The notes under the pieces are model-generated. The model did not search any database. It saw only the letters and a list, made by a program, of their open reading frames with translations, and was not told the origin of the DNA. From positions 116,811,996-116,875,995 of the forward strand of contig OX352774.1 of the NCBI GenBank assembly GCA_947095535.1: 64,000 nt of DNA, written 5' to 3'. Positions 38,888 to 49,300 of this stretch are shown here, one piece after another. This stretch comes from Poecilobothrus nobilitatus (taxonomy: Eukaryota > Arthropoda > Insecta > Diptera > Dolichopodidae). Numbering within the stretch: the first letter of the stretch is position 1; every line of letters starts with the position of its first letter. Made by a program: the position numbers and the translations under genes.

Positions 38888-39140
38888 TGCCTTACCGCGT
38901 ACTGCTACTTTCGTTAAATGAAAATCACATTCGAAAATTTGTAACTTTGAAAATTGAAAATCGCAACGTTGCGGGTGCAAAATTAAATTTTTAATACTAT
39001 ATAATGCTTACACAGTTAGTCACCATATAAAAATCAAAATTTTAATTTCACATTCGCAATCCTACGATTTTCGATTTTCAAAGTTCCAAATTTTCGAATT
39101 AGATTTTCGTTTAGAGAAAATAGCACTACGCGGTAAGGCA
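38888..39140. mobile_element. Foldback MITE, 253 bp, with about 110-bp arms
   Basis: The left end TGCCTTACCGCGTACTGCTA and the inverse of the right end, TGCCTTACCGCGTAGTGCTA, differ at one base in 20. The similarity continues through TTCGAAAATTT, AACTTTGAAAAT and GAAAATCG to a short AT centre. Nearly the whole element is stem. There is no coding capacity, and the target duplication is unclear. Confidence 0.85.
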
Positions 39141-40109
39141 CCTGTTATAAATGAAATTATTTTAATAAGAAAAGAGGCCATTTTAATTTAATTTTAATAA
39201 TTATTTTTTTTTTAATCAACTGTTAATATACAATATAACTAATAACTGAATTTCAAAACTTAACTGTTGTTTTTCTTTAATAATAACTTTAAAAATATTT
39301 TAAAATAAAAAACAATTTTATTATTTTAAAGAACTTGCTAATTATGGCAATAACAAAGAAAGCTGTTATAAAGTAATTAATACAAATATTATATACAAAT
39401 CTATAACATGTGTATATGAAGTTATTTTTAATTCTTATGGGATGTTATTCATAAGTCATGAGTCATGATAATAAATTATTGGTATATTTATTTTTTTTTT
39501 GCACGTAACTATTTAAAAATGGGATTGCAACAACCATTTTTAACACCTCAGTGAGTTAACATACTTATAATTTACATCTTTTTTTATATACATATTTATA
39601 TGTATATACTTATGTATTCTTTTTGATATATATGGTATATACATAAGTTAAATATTTTTAATATCTGCAGTTTTTTTTTTTACACGTTACTTATAAACAA
39701 ATTCCAAACCAAATATTTATTAAAAAAAAAAAAAACAAACATAAGAAAAAAAAAATAAAGTAAAAAAAAAAAACTTTTGTAAGTTCATTTACTATTTAAG
39801 AGAGGGTTTCATTTTTGTCTTTGTGTCAATTTTTCATATGGATTTTAAATAATTAAAAAAAAATTAAAAAATTAATAAAAAACATTTTTTTTTTTTGGCA
39901 CAAACCTTTTTTGTATTTTGCAAATTGAATTTATATTTGAATTTAAATTAAATACACATTTGCAAATTTAATTATCTATTCAAAGAATTCAGGAATTTGA
40001 AAGTTAATCATTGAAATTTATATACGATGACTTTTTGTAAAAAAAAAAAAAACAAAAAAAAAATCATTTATATAATAAATGAGTGTTATTGTGCAATTTA
40101 AATCGTATT

Positions 40110-40385
40110 TATTTTTTTTATTATATTAATACATATTACAAATCAAATAGGATAATACAATATTACTAAACCAACGATTACTGAGATCGACCATAAAAGG
40201 TGTCGGAATACTAAATTATCAATTTATGTATATACAAAAATTTATTCAGTACATAATACTTATTATTTATTTTGTTTATATATTATTTACACTACACTTA
40301 ATAGGAAGGGAGATTTGTGGTCAAATAAAAACTTGAACTGTGTATGATTAGAATTCACAATCTCTTTATTCGGTCAATTTGCAAA
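40110..40385 (-). mobile_element. Old SINE copy (body only recognisable)
   Basis: GGATAATACAATATTACTAAACCAACGATTACTGAG matches the SINE tail region (TGCAATATTATTGAACCATCGGCTACC) and is followed by CATAAAAGGT. Farther on, the TTATTTTGTTTATATTA block and a decayed GGTC region match the intact copies. The promoter end has decayed. Confidence 0.5.
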
Positions 40386-41458
40386 AAATTAAGTTGTTTT
40401 CTATTTTTATTGCATACTTTCAGGGGTTAAGAAAATCCAATAGATAAAACCAATTTATTATTTTTAAAGTATTAAATGTGATGAAACATAAAAATAAAAA
40501 TGAAAATCTTGTTGAAATATCAATAAAGTTTACAACATTTTGTAAATGATAGTTTTCTGCACACTTTAAGTAATATCAACTGGAACATGAACATAATTTA
40601 GAAGTGTAGATTTTAAATTTGTAATACCTAATAGTTTTATATCGGATAAAATATCAATATTTATCTCTTTAGTTCTTGAAAACTTTTTTGAAGTTCTGAA
40701 ATATTGTTTTTAAAGGTAAAATTTTTGTTATTGTGGCTAGCACAAAAGATAGTAAAATTATTTTTGAAATTACATAATATATTTAATAAACGTTTCAAAA
40801 AATGAATTTCTCCAATTTTTTCATTCTTATTTTTGAACACTTCAAAAAATTAAATTACTTATTTTTTCATTTTATTTTTTAAACGCTTCAAAAAAGTTAG
40901 ACTCCTGTTATTTTAAAAATGTGTAGAAGAAAAGGGATTAAAACAAGAAATAAAAAACATTGACGTCTAACCACAACCTTAAACTTTTTTAACTTAACCT
41001 GTGAAAAGTTTACAAAAACGGTTTATATTTTAATATTTTAATTTTCTTAACATTCAAAATTATTTGTATTTTTTTTTTATGTTAATTTAGTGAATAGTTT
41101 TATAATTTTTAGTTTTTTCTTGTTATTTCTTATTTCAATTAAATTTGATTTGCTTATTTGGTTTTTTTATTGTAAAACTTACCTTAATTTATAATAACTA
41201 AAATTACCTTATCCTATCCTATACATTTTTAAAGTTTATGGCTCTGTTTGACAATATTTTTTATGATGCACCCAACCATTAATAAGTTCTGTTTAATAGT
41301 AATTAGAAGGAATATTCATATCATATTTTAAGAATTCATCATTTATGCTATTCGGATTATATTCAATGATTTTGCATGTAGAGCACATCTACTATTATAG
41401 TGATGTATTTAGTAGTGGAACATGATATTGGTTTTGTATATAATCTTTCATATTTAAA

Positions 41459-41533
41459 AGTTCTTAGACCATTAGACCATTTTATGCTTAGACCATTAGA
41501 CCATTTTTGGGACCATTAGACCATTTTATGCTT
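41459..41533. repeat. GACCATTAGACCATTTT tandem repeat
   Basis: GACCATTAGACCATTTTATG recurs, with TTAGACCATTAGACCATTTTTGG between the two full copies. It is a short, young tandem array with no coding frame. Confidence 0.9.
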
Positions 41534-42158
41534 TCGAATCCGTTTTATCATAAAACTATCGATTCTATTTATGTTTGATTTTTTGTACAAACATCAACTT
41601 AATTTTAGAAGCTTATAGATTTTAAATTTGTAATATCTATTAATGTAATGACGTATAAAATTTCAATTTTTATCTTTTTAAGTTCTTAAGATGTTTATAT
41701 TTATAAGACACATTTATAAGTATTTTTATAAGTATTTTTTTTCTTTTATGATCAACAATTAAATATTTTTGTATCATGTAATGGAATTGAAATAATTTAC
41801 TTCTTAATTACAAATTATAAAAATTTTTTTTTTCGTTACTCTTTTTTTTAAACATTTTAAACATTATTAAGATTAATTTAAAAAAAAAAAAAAAATACCA
41901 ACAAAAAAAAGTTTTCATAGAACAATTCAACAAAAACTAATTGATCTTTAAATTAAAATTAAATTGATTTTAATTAAAACAACAATCTATGATTAAAACG
42001 AACTTGTTGTTTATTATTCAATTTAATTTAATTTAAACAAAAATAATAATTTTTTTTAAATAATTTTTTTCAATATACATATATGTAAATTTTATATAAA
42101 TTTTCTTTTGTTTAAATATTTTTTATTTATTTGTCCTTTCTTTTTCTTTCTATTACAG

Positions 42159-42691
42159 ATCAATTTTTATTCAAAAGTATCATCAATTGAGTGAAAGTTT
42201 AATAAATAATAATTATTGAATTCAATAATAAAGGAATAAAAAAAAAAGCTCAAATTAATAATTAGAATTAATTTAAATAAGTTTTAAGGAGACAATAAAT
42301 AATAAAAGGGCGGAAAAAAAAAGTAACCAATATATCAAAGTTACCAAATTACTTTAAACGAATTTTAAATTAAATTTTAATTATAAAGTCACATTTTGTA
42401 TTGTCTAACAATTTAAATTAAAACATTTGCAGAATCTAAAATAAAAACAAATTACAAATCAAGAAACAAAAAGAAATTTTTTTGGTCGTTATATTTTTTA
42501 TTTTTGTGAAATCAAAGAAATTCTCAACAATTTAAAAACAATAAAATTGAGATTAGAAGCCATCACTTTTAAAAGTTACTTCTTTTGTTTTTCATTTTTT
42601 GTTTTTTTATTTTTGTTTTTTATTTAATTTATTGGTTTTTTTTTTAATAAAAAAAAAAATAAACCGATAAAAAGAAGAAAATTTTTATAAT
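42159..42691 (+). other. Pcyt1: Pcyt1 exon 2, 5' UTR part
   Basis: A pyrimidine-rich tract with CTTTCTATTACAG gives a strong acceptor at 42158. The 533 bases that follow are AT-rich and untranslated. An in-frame TAA at 42668 lies eight codons before the ATG at 42692, which supports that ATG as the start. Alternatively, transcription could begin locally in this stretch and the acceptor could be unused. Confidence 0.5.
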
Positions 42692-43387
42692 ATGGCATCA
42701 TCGATTTTATCATCAAATACAACAGCGACAACAAATAATACAACAAAATCAAATACGACGTTAACGTCATCATTATTAACTGCAACATCTGCATCTTCAA
42801 GAAAAAGACCATATGACGAATTAATTTCAACAACGACAACAATAATAACAACACCAACAAATAATAATAACGGTAAAACATATTCATCATATTTAAATGG
42901 TAATGGTAATAATAAAAATCAATATAATATAAAATCAATGGATATGAATAATATTGATAGTAAAATAATAAAAAATAAATTATTATTAGAAAATGGTATA
43001 AATAATGGTAGTACAATTACACAACAAACAGCAGCAGCAGCAACAACAACAACAACAACAAATAATGGTACAACAAAAAAATTATTACAAAAAAAATCAC
43101 CTAAAATGATGGTAACATCATCATCATCATCATCTGGAAGAAAAAAATTATCAACAACAACAGCAACAGATTTATTATCATCAAATAATGAATTAAATAA
43201 TGTTATCACTAGTAGTAATAACAGTACATATAATTTAAAAAATGGTATTGGTTGTAGTAATGGTATATTATCTGATGATAATGATCCTGATTATGATGAT
43301 AAAATGGATTTAAATACTGAATTAGCTTGTGGTAGAACAAATAATGGAGATATTAGTACAATACCATTACTTTCTGTCAATTTTCCT
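42692..43387 (+). CDS. Pcyt1: Pcyt1 first coding exon: 232-aa low-complexity N-terminus
   Basis: Exon encoding residues 1-232 of the long form, ending in phase 0 at CCT|GTAAGTTT. The product is dominated by Thr, Asn and Ser, with runs of Thr, Ala and Ser, and looks disordered. Basic clusters RKRP (37-40), a Lys-rich patch near 128-136 and GRKK near 149-152 could serve as nuclear localisation signals. Vertebrate CCT-alpha also carries a basic N-terminal NLS. An acidic DDNDPDYDD stretch lies near residues 194-202. The start has A at -3 and G at +4 with an in-frame stop upstream. The reading is supported by its uninterrupted length in AT-rich DNA and by phase-compatible joining to the catalytic exons. 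Confidence 0.7.
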
Positions 43388-46300
43388 GTAAGTTTTTTTT
43401 TATTTTTTCTTTTATAAAATTAAATTTTTTTTTATTTTTTGTATAGTATTTTTTATTTATGAAGAATTAAAATTTATTGTTTTAAATAGAAATCGTGTTA
43501 TCTTATATCAAAAGGATTCTAATATTGGGGACCTAAGCTGACATTGCATCATAATCCACTTTGCCTAATATTACTTGACAAAAAATTCGTATCTCAATGA
43601 GTATAACAAAATGTTATACTCTAAAAATCTTAAATGAGTATAACAAAATGTTCAGATGTCAAATTTTTACTTTGCAAAACAATCCGTTTGGAAAATTTTC
43701 AAATAACCTCAAATAACATAGCTATGTGTATATGGGGAACATTAGGTATAGATATTTTGTAAAAGATGTAAAATTTTGATTTGGTAACCAACTAGAAAGT
43801 CCGTTCCAATTATTTTCGTTACATGTATATTTTAATATCAAAAAATTTAAAGTAATGTGGGTTCCCGCCCCGAAACCCTCATTAAACAAATTATTGCAAT
43901 CTTGATTTTGTAACCAAACTCTAAAAACCCTACAATTATTTCTTACAAATATAATAAAAACAATATATATGTAGCGTTGAGAATTTCTATGAAAGGATTT
44001 TCAATTTGGAATTTTGTGTTTGGGATTTTCTAATTTTGGTATTTTTATATCTTATGCAATTATGTGATTTGGGACGGATTATGATGATTTGAATTTAAAA
44101 ATTTGAAATTTTTGTGATTTTGTAATTTTAGCATTTTTAGAAATGGGATTTCGAGAAATTTACAAGTACTGCTATTTTTTATTTTACAAATGGATACTAA
44201 CCAATGACTTGGGAGAAATAGATGTTTGTGATCTGAGGTTTACAAAGTGTCACGCCTCCCTAATATTGTAATAATTGTTAAATATCCCAGAATGAGATAT
44301 CTTACTACAACCTCATTATTCTTCAATTTGAATAAATTTTTTTTTATATTGATTCAGATTCACTTATATTATAACTTAAAGAAATCGTGCGATTCCAATT
44401 TTTCGTCAGATTTTTGATTCTATTTTATACTTACCTAAGTATATATAAACATTTATTCGTCTTGCAAGTTTCAAACCTTGAAATAATATTTCTTATAAAT
44501 TTTTCCCTTCTTTCTTTGTTAATGTTATTTTAAATGTTATTATTTATTACCTTGTACCTGTTATAATTTTTTAAATTTCTCATGTTTTATTTTGATTCAG
44601 TTGCATTTCCATAGAAAATATCATTTATATACTCGTTTTTTTATAGATTTAACACTTATCCATTATAAAATTGTTTAAAAATCACGTCATATATTGTATA
44701 AATATTCCATAATTTTATAAAAATCTACTGTAAGTACATGTGTACTTAATTTTCATTTTAGAATTTTTTTTTTTTGCTTTTTTTTTTTAACATGGAATTA
44801 AAATAAAAAAAAATTTTAAATTTTAGTTTTGTGTGGTTGCTAAAATGAAATAAATATAATATTAAATATGTACATAATAAAAGAGAATCTATTTACAAAA
44901 TTAAATGTTTGTAGATAGTTATTCTTTTATATTTGTATTTCAGGGGCGTGTGATGCTTTTTTGTTTTCAAAATATAATAATTAAATTTTTTTTTCCATTA
45001 ATAGGCTTACAATTTTAAAAATATGTACATTCAAGTTGTAATGAAATTCTTTTATATTATATGCTGATTTTTTTTTTTGAAATTTTAAAAGAAAACGGTC
45101 AGATCAAAATACAGTCAGTTTCAATATTATGTATTTACACACCACTAAATTTGGTTGGGACTGTGAACTGAAATCAAAATATCTTCTAAAATTTTAATCA
45201 AATTGAACTCAAACTTAACAACTTAATTTAAAAGATTCTTTACTATTTTTTCAACAATTCAAAAAATAAAGCAACAAGAAAAAAATAAAAATTAATAACA
45301 AAAAAGTTACAAACAAAACAAGAATTTCAAAATTATTTGCACACGAATTAAGTGTTTCAATATTATTTACACATCGTAAGAAAAAAAAAAAAATAATAAT
45401 AAGATAGTAATTTTGGAAACTAAAGAGGCATTTCTGATGTAAGTGGAATTAATTAATATTTTGTATTTCCGCCCTTGCCCTTTGCCAAACATTTTCGATT
45501 ATGTTAAGATCAGAGCTCTGTGGAGGCCATTTTAACAAATTTTGTTCAATACCCGATAAAAATTGTGTTATGCATCTTACTTTATGAATGGGAGCATTAT
45601 CATGTTTCAAAATAAAATCCTGATTAATCAATTCGGCACCTGCAATAAGTGCAACATCATTTAGAATCATTTAGTTCATCTTTTCTGGGCATTCGACAAG
45701 TGTACTAAAACCATTATAAGAAAGACATCCCTACAAAATGATTTTTCCTCCATTTGAATGACCTGTTGGAATATTTACAGCTCGCTTTTCCTTTTCACTT
45801 GGGTGGGAATGATAAAAGCGCTTACCCATCTAATAAAACAGCTGTTTCGTTCCTCCACAATATACGTCTCCAAAATTCTTTAGGTTTATTTTTATACTCC
45901 AAAGCAAATTCTAGCCGAAGTGTTTGGTTTTTAGGAGAAATGTAAGGTTGTTTTCAAGACACATACGCTTTAATTTTCTTTTCTTTGAGCCTTCACCAAA
46001 TTTTTGTTTTGCTTATTTCTTTCTTTTTGTTAAGGTTAATATTTTTTTGAATGTTTCTGAAACTTTCGGTCGGATTTCTTTTTACATATCCAAAAATATA
46101 ATTATCTTCTTTCTCATTTGTTACCCTTTTCCCGCCTCTTCCAGGTACATTTAAAAGACTTTTTTTGTTGGTGTTTTTGGAAAGCTGATAATAAACCGTA
46201 CGCTTGTGACATTTGTATTTTTTTGAAAGCTCAGAAACCGAAATTCCACTTTCCAGCAAAGATCGCTAAACGTGTTTCGAAATTTAACTCTTTACTTCGT

Positions 46301-49300
46301 GACATTTTTATTCTTTTTAATTACCTTATTATGATAAAAAAATAAAACTCGAATGGCTATAAAATCTCTATTTCAATAAATAAGTTAACTGATGTAGTCA
46401 CACATACCTTCTTAGTTTCCAGAATTATATTTTTTTTATTTTTTTATTACGATGTATAAATAATATTGAAACACTTAACAAGTGTGCAAATAATTTTGAA
46501 ATTTTTGTTTTGTTTGTAACTTTTTTGTTTTTAAACTTTTTTTTGTTGTTCTTTTTTTGAATTGTTGAAAAAATAGTAAAGAATTTACAAATTAAATTTG
46601 AGTTCAATTTGATAAAAACTTCTACAATTTTCAATATTTTGATTTTAGTTCCTTTAGTTCCAACATAATTTGGTGGTGCGTAAATAATATTAAAACTGAC
46701 AGTATATAGGTAGTATTATGGTAATAAAAAAAAATTCAATAATTATAATTTTATACTTGTACCGCACTACACCTAGAAAAGGAAAAGTTTATTTAATTGA
46801 TCGGGAAATTTCTTTGTATGTGGTGGAGAAACCAAAAACAAAAATGGTGTAAATCGAAAATCCAACTCTCAATTAAAATTTTGGAATATTTTAACCAATT
46901 GAAATAAACAACACATTTGTTGATACTAATGGTTATTTTTATTTTGCAGCTCTGATGTTCTTTACAAATAAAAATGAAATTAAAAGATTATAATTAAATG
47001 TTGTATCTCCTTTTTAATTTCTTCATTCTGTCAAATTTTTATATATGCATTCATTTTTTTATTGAAAATTTTTGAATAAAGGAGAGCATTGCTTCCTCCA
47101 TTTGAATATTGTGTCTCTGGCATATTTTATAAATAAAAATTTACATATTATCATCTTAAAGTATTTATTTCAAAACAAAAAATGTTGAAAGTTTTATTCC
47201 TTCTCTTTTTTCTGTTCTCATATAGTTATGGGATCGTCGTAATTATACACTTTTTCTGTTCTCAGTTTTCAATTTAGGTCTCATCTTCTTATATACAAAA
47301 TTTAGTGAGAAATTTTACTAATATTTTTGCGTTTTTTTTTATTATTTCAAATACTGTGAATGGAATTTAAAATACATAAGAACTTTTATTTCTATTACTC
47401 ACTAAATAATTAGGGGTCTCGGTGGCCTAGTGGGTAAGAGCGGATAAAATACGCTGTAAACACCGAGGGAGTGTTGGTTCGAAACATATGTCGTAAGAGT
47501 TTTCCCCCTTACGACATTTACAGTCACGCCTGAACAGGAAAGACTGTTTAATTTCCTGTCCACATTTATGTGGCAGAGAAATGCATTAAAAAAAAAAAAA
47601 TAATTAATTAAATAAAAAAATAAAAAAAAAAAGCAAAAAAAAAAAAAAACTATACAGATCAGATCAAATCATACCATATTCAAATTATTTATTACTCTTA
47701 TATATGTATATAAGATCTATTTTTAGTTTGTATTAATAATAGTATTGATTAACCAAGCGGTTGTTATTCAATTTAATTCTTGCTTGGATACATCAGAAAC
47801 AAGAAATTCAATATGAGATGATAAAAACGATTTTTTAAAAATTTAAATTAAATTTATGATAACCTTAAGTTTATAATATTATGGTCTGTTTGTATTTTGT
47901 TGTTTTTGTTTTTCATTTTTAGCTATTTCCGGAAATTTTTTTTATTTATTTTTATTTAAATAGTATTTAAATAATGTTTATAAAATAAAAATTGATTATA
48001 GTACTGAGTCAGTTTACAATTTTGAATACAATAAATGACAAATATTTTTTTTAAAACATGGTTTTTACGTAAATATTTAATTTTAAATTAATATTTGAAA
48101 GTATTCTGAGAATTTTCTTTTGATAATATTTTATTGTATGCATTTTTGTAGTTTAGCAGGTCAAGTAAATCTTTATTTAAAAAAAAATAAATTTAAGTCA
48201 TTTTATTCAATTAGAAGCTTTAGTTTGATATTTATATATGAAATTGTGTACAAATGATTTAAAACCTTACTTTTTTTTCTTACAACTCCTGTAGGTAGCA
48301 TTGGACATTCACTAAGCCTTTCCATCTATTTCTAATTTGCGTTATAGCCTTCACTTGTAACCATGTTTTGTTATTTTTCAATAGTGTTCTTATCTAGTTG
48401 TTTCTGGGTTTGCCTATTCTTCTTTCTTGTGGTTGCTAATCTCACCTTTTTTGGCAATTATATTTTCTGGTCACCTGATTATGTGCCCGATAAATTTGTA
48501 TGTTTTTACTTCATATTTAAATTTCAATGGGATCTTCCTCCTATTCTAGAGTACTCTACTCATATACTCTACTCTAGATTTCGCTGTTGGATATTCTGTT
48601 TGGTGCAGAATGTCTGGCAGATTATTCGTAGGTATTTTTTTTTATGAAGCTAGGTAATTTATTAGTAAGCCTGTTAGTGGTTAGCCAGGTTTCACTCCCA
48701 TATAACAGAACTGATTTTACACAGGTGTTGAAACTATTCAGCTTTATATTACTTGAGATTTGGGGCCTCGAATTTCCGGATATTTCTGAATCATACATCC
48801 AATAGGATTTAAAGGGTAATTAGCTTTTGTTGATAATATATTCCATATATATATATTAAATACATATACTTAAGTATATTTGAAACTATAAATATTCATA
48901 AGGCTTTATTTAATGTACATATCAAACGGGATGTTTTGTGAAAATGAAGTGATACTTTTTTTATGAGTTTATCTGAAACTGTTTTCACATAACGGATAAA
49001 TTTACATTTAAATTCCAAAATTTGTCTAATTTTGATATGGATTTATAAATTTAAGGTCAGTGTCCTGTCGTTTGGCGTTTTTAGATTGAAAAATGTTAAG
49101 CGCAGCCAGATATATATATACATTTGAAAATTAAACTTTTCAAACTTTGAGGGGCTTATTAATGGTTGGGACTAAATTAAACAGTTGTTCTACAACATTA
49201 AGTTTTTTAAGAGACCTGTTCATGGTGAACATTTAATTATTCTACCTTAAAGGTTTGTACAAGATTTATAATTTATTTGAATTGATGAACAGGCGGACGG

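Larger units (their letters stand above)
651..42158 (+). other. Giant presumed intron 1, repeat-filled
   Basis: Between the donor at 651 and the acceptor at 42158 I can support no protein-coding gene. The open frames here are short, rich in F, K, N, I and Y, and come from homopolymer AT sequence or from repeats. The named elements are listed separately. The remaining stretches hold only AT-rich sequence, poly-A/T runs and TATG or TA microsatellites: about 2430-4690, 5060-6250, 9660-11560, 13500-15040, 16640-21950, 22800-24900, 25100-26520, 28320-32940, 34800-36600 and 36920-38330. Confidence 0.45.

Noticed and set aside
42624..43209. Minus-strand open frames opposite the first coding exon (Tyr/Leu-rich and Val/Asp-rich)
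   Set aside because: They are antisense shadows of Asn/Thr/Ser codon runs. The plus-strand frame has splice phase agreement and an upstream stop.
45354..46475. CRISPR-like or regulatory direct repeats
   Set aside because: The repeats are the inner and outer binding-site copies of the Tc1 IR/DR arms.
48363..48647. 94-codon plus-strand frame rich in Phe and Cys
   Set aside because: It is antisense to the decayed reverse transcriptase C-terminus, which reads on the minus strand.
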